Origin: an uncultured Acetatifactor sp.
GTDB taxonomy: Bacteria > Bacillota > Clostridia > Lachnospirales > Lachnospiraceae
Reading direction: 5' to 3'
Length of the DNA: 11,424 nucleotides
NCBI GenBank assembly: GCA_948896875.1
Contig: CAQUWW010000094.1
Coordinates: 1-11,424, forward strand
Shown: positions 1 to 5,500 of the stretch, piece after piece
Layout of the letters: every line of letters starts with the position of its first letter
Numbering within the stretch: the first letter of the stretch is position 1
The notes under the pieces: model-generated
What the model saw: only the letters and a program-made list of their open reading frames with translations
Told to the model about the DNA's origin: nothing
Databases searched by the model: none
Program-made: the position numbers and the translations under genes

Positions 1-2
1 CC

Positions 3-1070
3 CTTTCTCTTGTCTGCAACGCTGCCCTCTACTTCTTCGCCGATCCGATTTCGGTGGCCCTGCTGCAGGAATCACGCACCGCTTCCATGTTGCGCATTCT
101 CTCTTTTTCCATCCCCTTCAGTGCGGTGCATTCCTGCATCAACGGATATTTTTATGGTATAAAAAAAGCCGGAATTCCGGCAGGTGCACAGCTTCTGGAA
201 CAGGTGGCCAGGGTTGGCTGTGTGTACATCATCTCAGGCTGGTGCCTTTCCAACGGCATGGCGCTCTCTATTGATGTGGCCGTTCTGGGACTGACCATAG
301 GCGAATTTCTCTCCATGTTAATGACCATCGCCGCCATCCGTTCCTGTGGCTCGGACGGGCATCGCCAAACAGAATTTCCTTTATACGGCAAATTGCTCTC
401 CATGGCGCTTCCACTGACCGCAAATCGGATCGTGCTGAATCTCCTGCAAAGCATTGAATCCGTCTCTATCCCTGCCCAGTTGAGGAATTACGGTTATGAC
501 ACGGTCACATCCCTGAGCGTATACGGTGTGTTTACCGGTATGGCCATGCCCTTCATCTTCTTCCCAAATGCTCTGACCAGCTCTGTGGCCGTGCTTCTTC
601 TGCCCATCATATCGGAAAATTATGCTCTGGGAAATATGGAGGCCGTAAAAAAAGCCACCATACGAACCGTAAAATATTGCGGTCTGATGGGGCTTTGTTG
701 TATGGGCGGCTTCGTCCTGTTGGGCAGATGGGCCGGCACCGCGCTTTTTAACAGTCCTCTGGCAGGCTATTTTATCACCACTCTTGGTTTTATCTGTCCC
801 TTTCTCTATCTGGACACGACTCTGTCCAGCATTCTGCAGGGGCTGGGGCTGGCGGCGCATATCTTTGTCATCAATGTGTTATGCCTGCTGATTCGTCTGG
901 GCTTTGTCTTCCTGGCCGTTCCGCGTTTCGGTATCAGCGGCTATCTCTGGGGACTTCTTGTCAGTCAGCTGACGCTGGGAATTCTCTACCTGGGGTGCCT
1001 GAGCCATTTTCTGAAAAAGCCCCGCAAAACTACTCCAGCATCTTCTTCAGCTCATCCACAAAAGTGTTGA
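3..1070 (+). CDS. SpoVB/MOP-family polysaccharide (lipid-linked precursor) flippase, 5' partial
   Basis: Likely a multidrug/oligosaccharidyl-lipid/polysaccharide (MOP) superfamily flippase of the SpoVB/MurJ-like type. Such proteins move lipid-linked sugar intermediates across the cytoplasmic membrane; SpoVB is needed for spore cortex in Bacillus. The frame is open from base 3, so the GTG at 54 is not the true start and the N-terminal part lies outside the window. About 355 residues are visible, with many hydrophobic segments and the motif FSIPFSAVHSCINGYFYG near the left edge, followed by GIPAGAQLLEQVARV. This resembles the SpoVB-like group, where a short stretch before an NGYFYGxKK motif is conserved. 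The protein ends in a short polar tail (KKPRKTTPASSSAHPQKC). Its last 41 bases overlap the 3' end of nrdR on the opposite strand. SpoVB, MurJ-like and capsule flippases cannot be separated from sequence alone, so no symbol is given. Confidence 0.8.
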   Translation, partial: LSLVCNAALYFFADPISVALLQESRTASMLRILSFSIPFSAVHSCINGYFYGIKKAGIPAGAQLLEQVARVGCVYIISGWCLSNGMALSIDVAVLGLTIGEFLSMLMTIAAIRSCGSDGHRQTEFPLYGKLLSMALPLTANRIVLNLLQSIESVSIPAQLRNYGYDTVTSLSVYGVFTGMAMPFIFFPNALTSSVAVLLLPIISENYALGNMEAVKKATIRTVKYCGLMGLCCMGGFVLLGRWAGTALFNSPLAGYFITTLGFICPFLYLDTTLSSILQGLGLAAHIFVINVLCLLIRLGFVFLAVPRFGISGYLWGLLVSQLTLGILYLGCLSHFLKKPRKTTPASSSAHPQKC

Positions 1071-1479
1071 CATCCTTAAACTCTCTGTATACGGATGCAA
1101 ACCTCACATAAGCCACGGCGTCCAGATCCTTCAGTTTGTTCATCAACAGCTCACCGATCACCTGACTGGAAATTTCTTTGTCCTCCCTGTTGAAGATCTC
1201 ATTCTCCACTTCATCTACCAGCATGGTGATCTGCTGTGCGCTTACCGGCCTTTTATGGCAGGCCCGAAGCAGACCGCCCTCTATCTTGGACCGGTCATAC
1301 GTCTCCCTGTTCTCATCCTTCTTGATGATAATCAGCGGAATCGTATCTATCTTCTCATAAGTGGTAAAGCGTTTCCCGCATTCGTCACAGATTCGACGAC
1401 GACGGATGGAATTGTTGTCTTCCGTCGGTCTCGAATCGATTACTCTTGTATTCTCATGACTGCAAAAAGGACATTTCAT
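1030..1479 (-). CDS. nrdR: Transcriptional repressor NrdR
   Basis: NrdR represses ribonucleotide reductase genes by binding NrdR boxes in response to ATP/dATP state. The 149-residue product has the family's usual length. A zinc ribbon is visible at the N-terminus, with cysteines at 3, 6, 31 and 34 (CPFC and CDEC) and a basic RRRRIC segment between. An ATP-cone domain follows (about residues 46-136), containing KKDENRETYDRSKI and ending in the VASVYREF-like segment FASVYREFKDVNTF. I chose the ATG at 1479 because the protein then begins MKCPFC, as in the family, and a GAGGG ribosome site lies about 6 bases upstream. An in-frame ATG at 1572 would add 31 unrelated residues and overlap ylmC. The gene lies 76 bases downstream of ylmC on the same strand and probably shares its transcript. 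Its 3' end runs 41 bases into the convergent flippase gene. Confidence 0.95.
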   Translation of the reverse strand: MKCPFCSHENTRVIDSRPTEDNNSIRRRRICDECGKRFTTYEKIDTIPLIIIKKDENRETYDRSKIEGGLLRACHKRPVSAQQITMLVDEVENEIFNREDKEISSQVIGELLMNKLKDLDAVAYVRFASVYREFKDVNTFVDELKKMLE

Positions 1480-1555
1480 AGGCTTCCCTCTCCGTATCCA
1501 TGCTGATCCGTAATCCAAATTATCATTACCCGTATCTATCTTTAACGTAACATAT

Positions 1556-1789
1556 TCAGCAATGAATGTCAACGAGAATAATATCCGGGCCTATCTGCCT
1601 GATATCTTTGAATGGAATGACAATATTGGGCTCACAGTTTAAAAATCCCAGCAGTTTGTTGCATCCCGGCACCATAATTTTACAGATACAGCCGCTGCAG
1701 GGATCAAATTCCAGATCACATACCCGTCCAAGCTTTCTGCAGTCCTTTATATTGATGACATCCTTACATTTTAATTCCGAATAGAGCAT
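1556..1789 (-). CDS. ylmC: YlmC/YmxH-family PRC-barrel sporulation protein, cysteine-rich
   Basis: A 77-residue protein of the YlmC/YmxH family, a single PRC-barrel-like domain common in endospore formers and usually found beside sigG. Family hallmarks are an N-terminal SEL-K-DVINI segment, KLGRVCDLEFDP, and the C-terminal IPFKDIRQIGPDIILVD. The biochemical role of the family is not established. The product is unusually rich in cysteine: nine in 77 residues, at 8, 17, 24, 31, 34, 36, 43, 52 and 77, including a CxxCxC cluster at 31-36. The start is an ATG at 1789, preceded by an AGGAG ribosome site about 9 bases upstream. It is divergent from sigG across 165 bases and lies upstream of nrdR. 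The family assignment is confident; the function and the meaning of the cysteines are not. Confidence 0.88.
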   Translation of the reverse strand: MLYSELKCKDVINIKDCRKLGRVCDLEFDPCSGCICKIMVPGCNKLLGFLNCEPNIVIPFKDIRQIGPDIILVDIHC

Positions 1790-1870
1790 ATCAAATTACT
1801 CCTCTTTCCACATATTTACTATTAGAAATATGCTTCTTTGGTATAAATGAGTACACAAAATAAAAATTCT

Positions 1871-1897
1871 CCTGAAAGAATATTTTTCATCTTCAGG
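1871..1897. repeat. Short inverted repeat overlapping the sigG -35 region
   Basis: CCTGAA at 1871-1876 is matched by its reverse complement TTCAGG at 1892-1897, with 15 bases between. The dyad surrounds the proposed sigma-G -35 element (1878-1882). No run of T follows on either strand, so it does not look like a terminator. It could be an operator or chance. Confidence 0.35.
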
Positions 1898-1906
1898 CAC
1901 ATACTA
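1878..1906 (+). promoter_or_regulatory. Sigma-G-type promoter of sigG
   Basis: A -35 element GAATA (1878-1882) and a -10 element CATACTA (1900-1906) are separated by 17 bases. They fit the Bacillus sigma-G consensus (GHATR, then CATNHTA about 17-18 bases on) at every defined position. Transcription would start near 1913, leaving a leader of about 40 bases before the sigG start. In Bacillus, sigG is read by sigma-F and then by sigma-G itself, so a self-reading promoter here is expected. I see no clear sigma-F-type GG-rich -10. Confidence 0.65.
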
Positions 1907-1944
1907 CCTCTATAGCAACAACCGCGCGGTATCCGTGCAGAAAT

Positions 1945-1948
1945 GAGG
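1945..1948 (+). promoter_or_regulatory. Ribosome binding site that decides the sigG start
   Basis: GAGG lies 6 bases before the ATG at 1955. The two in-frame upstream ATGs (1943, 1949) have no purine-rich ribosome site at usable distance. The third ATG also gives the four-residue lead-in before KVEICG seen in Bacillus SigG. Confidence 0.7.
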
Positions 1949-1954
1949 ATGGAA

Positions 1955-2734
1955 ATGACACAGGGAAAAGTGGAAATATGCGGAGTCAATACCTCAAAAC
2001 TACCGCTGTTGAAATCAGAAGAAAAGGAAGCGCTTTTTCAGCAGATTGAAGCAGGCGATGAAAAGGCAAGAGAAGCTTATATTGAAGGCAATCTTCGTCT
2101 GGTTTTAAGTGTGATTAAACGCTTTTCCTCCAGCAACGAAAATGTGGACGATTTGTTCCAGATTGGCTGTATCGGCCTCATCAAGGCAATTGATAATTTC
2201 GATACTTCACTGAACGTGAAGTTTTCCACCTACGCCGTCCCAATGATCATCGGTGAAATCCGGCGTTTCTTAAGGGACAACAGCTCCATGCGCGTATCCC
2301 GCTCCCTGAAAGATACCGCTTACAAAGCGATCTATGCAAAGGATGCCCTGACCAGGAAAAACCTGAAAGAGCCTTCTATGGAGGAAATTGCCTCGGAAAT
2401 CGGTATCTCCAAAGAAGATATCGCCTATGCGCTGGACGCCATCCAGAATCCTTTAAGTCTTTATGAGCCCATCGTTACAGACGGGGGTGACACTCTCTAT
2501 GTCATGGACCAGATCAGCGATAAAAAAAATAAGGAAGAGACCTGGGTGGAACATCTCTCCCTGAGCGAGGCTATGAAACGCCTGAATTCCAGAGAACACG
2601 AAATCATTTCTCTGCGTTTTTTCGAGGGGAAAACCCAGATGGAAGTAGCCGAAAGTATCGGCATTTCTCAGGCACAGGTCTCCCGGCTGGAAAAAAATGC
2701 CCTGCGTTCCATGCGCGCCTATCTCACCGCATAG
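1955..2734 (+). CDS. sigG: RNA polymerase sporulation sigma factor SigG (late forespore)
   Basis: Sigma-70 family factor that drives late forespore genes after engulfment. The 259-residue product is close to the 260 residues of Bacillus SigG. It opens with the SigG-specific signature KVEICGVNTSKLPLLK (residues 5-20). Region 2 follows (GNLRLVLSVIKRF, VDDLFQIGCIGLIKAIDNF, VKFSTYAVPMIIGEIRRFLRDN). Region 3 carries MRVSRSLKDTAYKA, and region 4.2 has the helix-turn-helix KTQMEVAESIGISQAQVSRLEK (about 226-247). I chose the ATG at 1955 because of its ribosome site; starts at 1943 and 1949 are possible. A sigma-G-type promoter precedes it. Unlike the usual spoIIGA-sigE-sigG order on one strand, sigG here faces sigE, and its 3' end is 9 bases from that of the vanZ-like gene. 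Glu44 sits where Bacillus SigG has Asn45, the residue reported as important for recognition by the anti-sigma factor Gin/CsfB. Confidence 0.97.
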   Translation: MTQGKVEICGVNTSKLPLLKSEEKEALFQQIEAGDEKAREAYIEGNLRLVLSVIKRFSSSNENVDDLFQIGCIGLIKAIDNFDTSLNVKFSTYAVPMIIGEIRRFLRDNSSMRVSRSLKDTAYKAIYAKDALTRKNLKEPSMEEIASEIGISKEDIAYALDAIQNPLSLYEPIVTDGGDTLYVMDQISDKKNKEETWVEHLSLSEAMKRLNSREHEIISLRFFEGKTQMEVAESIGISQAQVSRLEKNALRSMRAYLTA

Positions 2735-2743
2735 CAGTTTATC

Positions 2744-3271
2744 CTAGTGTTTCTTCCTGCAAGAAAACAGCCAGAAAAGAATCCCTCCGATCACTGCGCC
2801 CAACGTATTGGTCAAAATATCGTCAATCTGAAAATATCCCCTCTGGGTAACCAGCTGAAGAAATTCGATGCACAAACTGGTGGCAGCCCCAAGCAACGCA
2901 CACACCCAGAGACGTTTCAGCCTGGTAAATGCCCATGGCCCCAATATTCCATATGGAATAAATAAAAGCACATTTTCTACCACAAAGGCATTGTTTCTGT
3001 CATTGATCCCCCATGTGGAGAACAATTGCAGATCCATGCCCCTTCCGCCCCCGCTGCCGCTTTCTCTGGACAAAAAGGTAATCATCAGCATCACAGAAAG
3101 ATAGCTGCCGAAAACCGCTGCCGGCAGAATGGCAGACGGTCCTTTACCCACATGCTTTCTGGCCCTGTCCATTGTCCAAAAAAGAGTAACAAAAACAAGC
3201 ACTCCCATAGCCAGGCCAAAAGGAAGAAAGCGTGTCATGGACATCATGTCCCTATATATATATTTCAACAT
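2744..3271 (-). CDS. VanZ-like family membrane protein
   Basis: A 175-residue integral membrane protein of the VanZ-like family. VanZ itself confers low-level teicoplanin resistance in enterococci; most chromosomal homologues have no known role. Family marks are the ENVLLFIPYGILGPW segment, CIEFLQL in a later membrane helix, and RGYFQIDDILTNTLGAVIGG before the last helix. About five hydrophobic segments can be seen, and a short basic tail (CRKKH) ends the protein. The ATG at 3271 is preferred because GGAG lies about 8 bases upstream; an in-frame GTG at 3295 would add eight residues. It is 70 bases downstream of the 101-residue unknown gene on the same strand, probably one transcript. It ends 9 bases from the end of sigG, which points the other way, with no terminator between. 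Context does not show a resistance role, as there are no other van genes. Confidence 0.88.
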   Translation of the reverse strand: MLKYIYRDMMSMTRFLPFGLAMGVLVFVTLFWTMDRARKHVGKGPSAILPAAVFGSYLSVMLMITFLSRESGSGGGRGMDLQLFSTWGINDRNNAFVVENVLLFIPYGILGPWAFTRLKRLWVCALLGAATSLCIEFLQLVTQRGYFQIDDILTNTLGAVIGGILFWLFSCRKKH

Positions 3272-3341
3272 ATTATTTTCTCCGCAGAAACTCACGAGCG
3301 CCCGACCGCCGCATTGCCTTCCCCGGTCAGACCTTTTTCAA

Positions 3342-3647
3342 TTACTGGTAACTATCCCAGCCTTCCCCCGCATGCTCCCATTTATCCTTCTGTGTCAAAA
3401 GTCTGCTGTTCATCCATGCGACGGCCTCTGTCACGCCCTCCTCCGCAAATGGAAATTCGGCAGTTTCCTTTTTCTCCTCTGGTGTCTTATAAAAGTTAAA
3501 GGGGTCCGGCCAGATTGTACAGCGCAGTTTTTTCCCTGAATCCTCGTCGCTGACGCCTTCCAGGCGATAACGCATTCCCTGATGGCACCCTGTAAATTCT
3601 GTCTTCTTCAGATATTCCATCGACAGTATATCATTTCGTTGAATCAC
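3342..3647 (-). CDS. Unrecognised 101-residue soluble protein
   Basis: I do not recognise this protein. It is short, acidic and aromatic-rich, with no signal peptide or membrane segment. The middle holds GMRYRLEG, then CTIWPDPFNFYKTPEEKKE, then an EEGVTEAVAWMN segment that looks like an amphipathic helix. The C-terminus is tryptophan-rich (DKWEHAGEGWDSYQ). It is likely real: an unbroken frame fills the gap between sigE and vanZ, a GAGGG ribosome site lies 6 bases before the GTG start at 3647, and a perfect TATAAT lies about 60 bases upstream. The first in-frame ATG is at residue 10. It probably heads a two-gene unit with the vanZ-like gene. A role in sporulation is possible from location only; nothing in the sequence shows it. 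Confidence 0.7.
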   Translation of the reverse strand: MIQRNDILSMEYLKKTEFTGCHQGMRYRLEGVSDEDSGKKLRCTIWPDPFNFYKTPEEKKETAEFPFAEEGVTEAVAWMNSRLLTQKDKWEHAGEGWDSYQ

Positions 3648-3661
3648 GTCTATCCCTCTTT

Positions 3662-3692
3662 GGGCAGAGTTCTGAAAAATCTGCCTCTGCCC
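3662..3692. repeat. Inverted repeat (hairpin) in the leader of the 101-residue gene
   Basis: GGGCAGAG at 3662-3669 pairs perfectly with CTCTGCCC at 3685-3692, an 8-base GC-rich stem with a 15-base loop. On the minus strand it lies after a TATAAT box and ends 9 bases before the ribosome site of the GTG-started gene. No T-run follows on either strand, so it is not a standard terminator of sigE. It may be a leader structure affecting stability or translation, or an attenuating structure for read-through from sigE. Confidence 0.5.
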
Positions 3693-3707
3693 TCATTGCA
3701 CATTCCT

Positions 3708-3713
3708 ATTATA
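3708..3713 (-). promoter_or_regulatory. Probable -10 element for the 101-residue gene and vanZ
   Basis: The minus strand reads TATAAT, a perfect housekeeping -10. The region 17 bases upstream (TATGCA) matches the -35 consensus poorly. Transcription would begin near 3701, so the leader would contain the hairpin at 3662-3692. Confidence 0.45.
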
Positions 3714-3737
3714 CCCCACTTTTTTCTTTTTGCATAG

Positions 3738-4475
3738 TTAAATATTGTTACTCATTTCCTTTTTCAGCTGACGCATGATTTTCTTTTCAAGTCTGGATAT
3801 GTAGGATTGTGATATTCCCAGCATGGAAGCCACTTCTTTCTGTGTCATCTCTTCTCCGTCTCTCGTCCCCAGGCCGAAACGCAGTTTGATGATCTTCTTT
3901 TCCCTCTCGGAAAGTTTGCTGATAGCCCCCAGAAGGAGCTTGCGTTCCGCTTCATTTTCCATATCACGGTAAATGACGTCTTCGTCCGTACCCAGGATAT
4001 CTGAGAGAAGCAATTCATTTCCGTCCCAGTCTACATTCAGCGGTTCATCGATAGAAACTTCCAGTTTTGTCTTATTATTTCTGCGTAGGTACATCAATAT
4101 CTCGTTTTCAATACACCTGGACGCATAGGTTGCCAGTTTGATATTTTTATCGGGTTTAAAGGTATTGATGGACTTAATCAATCCGATGGTTCCTATGGAA
4201 ATCAGATCTTCCACCCCAACTCCGGTATTGTCAAACTTTTTGGCTATGTACACCACCAGCCGAAGATTATGCTCGATCAGAATTGCCTTCGCTTCATCGT
4301 CATATTCTGTCCCCAAATCGCTGATTACCTGGCTTTCTTTCTCTACTTCCAGTGGCGGCGGCAAAACTTCGGCCCCTCCAATATAATGAATTTCTCCCTT
4401 TTTATGCAGGAAAAGATTATCCCTGCGAATCATTTTAAACTGCATCTTACCCGGTAGCATTACCTTCAGAATCAT
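3738..4475 (-). CDS. sigE: RNA polymerase sporulation sigma factor SigE (pro-sigma-E)
   Basis: Early mother-cell sigma factor, made as an inactive precursor and cleaved by SpoIIGA. The 245-residue product is near the usual 239. The N-terminal 30 residues are a basic, hydrophobic pro-sequence. The processing region HYIGGAEVLPPPL (30-42) closely matches Bacillus YYIGGSEALPPPL, so cleavage is expected near residue 30. Region 2 is strongly conserved (NLRLVVYIAKKF, VEDLISIGTIGLIKSINTF, ATYASRCIENEILMYLRRNNK at 115-135). EPLNVDWDGNELLLSD and a region 4.2 helix-turn-helix (TQKEVASMLGISQSYISRLEK, 211-231) follow. I chose the ATG at 4475, which has AGAGG 4-5 bases upstream; the frame is open to a TTG at 4487 with no good ribosome site. 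It lies 22 bases after spoIIGA and shares its promoter. No terminator is seen after it. Confidence 0.97.
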   Translation of the reverse strand: MILKVMLPGKMQFKMIRRDNLFLHKKGEIHYIGGAEVLPPPLEVEKESQVISDLGTEYDDEAKAILIEHNLRLVVYIAKKFDNTGVGVEDLISIGTIGLIKSINTFKPDKNIKLATYASRCIENEILMYLRRNNKTKLEVSIDEPLNVDWDGNELLLSDILGTDEDVIYRDMENEAERKLLLGAISKLSEREKKIIKLRFGLGTRDGEEMTQKEVASMLGISQSYISRLEKKIMRQLKKEMSNNI

Positions 4476-4497
4476 TGCGCCTCTCAATCTGCCGCTT

Positions 4498-5325
4498 TCA
4501 CGGCTCCCTTTTTTGACTTTTGTCTAAAAGTCCGGGATTTATAATAATTTCCACGGATTCTGCCCCCGCATCTGACGCCTGAGAAATCTCCTCATCGCTG
4601 ACAGCTATGTACACATCCTCAAACTCCAGCCGAATGCCATCCATCTCCAGCTTTAAGACGGGAAGCAGATAGCCCGGCATGATTCCTTTTTTTCTTCCAA
4701 TACTGTGATAGGGAATTACCCTGAATCCTTCCGTATCTTCTCCCCAAAGTCTATCAAACAGCGCCTTCCCCACCACACAGACAGGCTTACCGCTGATAGG
4801 CTCAATCAGACTGTTTCCCGAATCAATCAGGCCCGCTGCCGTGATCTGACGTCCCTCTCTGCACAGGGTTGCTCTGCATAAGCCGTTTTTCGTCTTAAGT
4901 CCGAATCGAAATCTGTACAGCATCAGAAATCCAATCGCACCGGCTCCAAGTATTCCTATGCTTCCGGTTAAAATTTTTCTGGCCGGCCGGAACCTTCTGA
5001 TCAGAAAAAGCAAAATTCCTCCCATTCCAAAGGAATAGAAAAGTAGTTTCTCAAGCAGTTTCAGAAACATTCTCAGGCCCCTGACAGGAAATGTGACACA
5101 GAGCATTGCCACTGTCCCGATGAGTGCTCCGACTCCCAGTTTCAAAGCACCGGGAGCTGCCCAGAGAAAGGGCAGAAGATATCCGAATGCCCCCACCGCC
5201 GCTCCTGCCGTCAGTCTTCCCGGCGTGGCTCTGCGTACAGTACTTCGGTCCACCAATATTAAAAGATACGGATTCATCACAAAATTGATGAAAAACAAAC
5301 TGTCAACATACAGCTCATAATGCAT
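4498..5325 (-). CDS. spoIIGA: Sporulation sigma-E processing aspartic peptidase SpoIIGA
   Basis: Membrane-bound aspartic protease that removes the pro-sequence of SigE once the forespore signals across the septum. The 275-residue product starts with MHYELYVDSLFFINFVMN, typical of the first membrane helix. About five hydrophobic helices span residues 1-140, and a soluble protease domain follows. The catalytic motif LIDSGNS is at 166-172, with Asp168 the predicted active residue (Asp183 in Bacillus), followed by GKPVCVV and FRVIPYHSIG. I chose the ATG at 5325 because AAGGATGAG lies just upstream. The in-frame ATG at 5343 sits where transcription should begin, and the one at 5334 has no spacer after its ribosome site. 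The gene is 22 bases upstream of sigE, its substrate, in the standard pair. Its expected regulation by Spo0A is described under the promoter. Confidence 0.95.
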   Translation of the reverse strand: MHYELYVDSLFFINFVMNPYLLILVDRSTVRRATPGRLTAGAAVGAFGYLLPFLWAAPGALKLGVGALIGTVAMLCVTFPVRGLRMFLKLLEKLLFYSFGMGGILLFLIRRFRPARKILTGSIGILGAGAIGFLMLYRFRFGLKTKNGLCRATLCREGRQITAAGLIDSGNSLIEPISGKPVCVVGKALFDRLWGEDTEGFRVIPYHSIGRKKGIMPGYLLPVLKLEMDGIRLEFEDVYIAVSDEEISQASDAGAESVEIIINPGLLDKSQKREP

Positions 5326-5347
5326 TGGTCTCATCCTTTTCATAATT

Positions 5348-5380
5348 ATTATAAAGGGGTTGAATTCCAGATTTTGTCAA
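5348..5380 (-). promoter_or_regulatory. Spo0A-type spoIIG promoter with a 21-base spacer
   Basis: On the minus strand a perfect -35 TTGACA (5380-5375) and a perfect -10 TATAAT (5353-5348) are separated by 21 bases instead of about 17. The Bacillus spoIIG promoter has the same oddity, with a 22-base gap, and needs Spo0A-P bound beside the -35 to be used by sigma-A polymerase. A 0A-box-like TGTCAAA on the plus strand (5375-5381) overlaps the -35. Transcription would start near 5341, giving a leader of about 16 bases. Confidence 0.8.
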
Positions 5381-5406
5381 ACAAAGGGAAAAAACCTTAA
5401 GAATTT

Positions 5407-5413
5407 TTCGACA
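5407..5413 (-). promoter_or_regulatory. Consensus Spo0A box (0A box)
   Basis: The minus strand reads TGTCGAA, the exact consensus Spo0A-binding box, centred about 68 bases upstream of the predicted spoIIGA transcription start. Its first base is also the last base of the T-tract of the ftsZ terminator. Together with the overlapping box at the -35, it makes Spo0A control of spoIIGA-sigE likely. Confidence 0.8.
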
Positions 5414-5445
5414 AAAACAGCCGGGCGCTTTAACCCGGCTGTTTT
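5413..5445 (-). terminator. Intrinsic terminator after ftsZ
   Basis: AAAACAGCCGGG (5414-5425) pairs perfectly with CCCGGCTGTTTT (5434-5445), a 12-base stem with an 8-base loop. On the minus strand it is followed by TTTTT, giving a strong intrinsic terminator 55 bases past the ftsZ stop. It separates the division operon from spoIIGA-sigE. The flanking A/T runs allow some activity on the plus strand too, but no plus-strand gene is nearby. Confidence 0.92.
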
Positions 5446-5500
5446 CAGAGCTTTATCTTTTTGGTCTATCTGCTCTCCAATCTATTTTCTCTGGAGAAAA

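Noticed and set aside
54..56. GTG as start of the flippase gene
   Set aside because: The frame is open upstream to the window edge and encodes plausible flippase sequence, so the gene is 5' truncated.
1480..1572. N-terminal extension of NrdR from the ATG at 1572
   Set aside because: It adds 31 unrelated residues before the conserved MKCPFC start and overlaps ylmC; a good ribosome site precedes 1479.
2744..3271. Glycopeptide resistance gene vanZ
   Set aside because: Only the broad VanZ-like family is supported; no vanA/B/H/X/R/S genes are present and most such homologues have no resistance role.
3296..3341. Terminator between the 101-residue gene and the vanZ-like gene
   Set aside because: Only a 5-base GACCG/CGGTC pairing with no T-run; the two genes look co-transcribed.
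3662..3692. Hairpin as a sigE terminator
   Set aside because: No T-run follows on the minus strand, and a TATAAT box lies between it and sigE.
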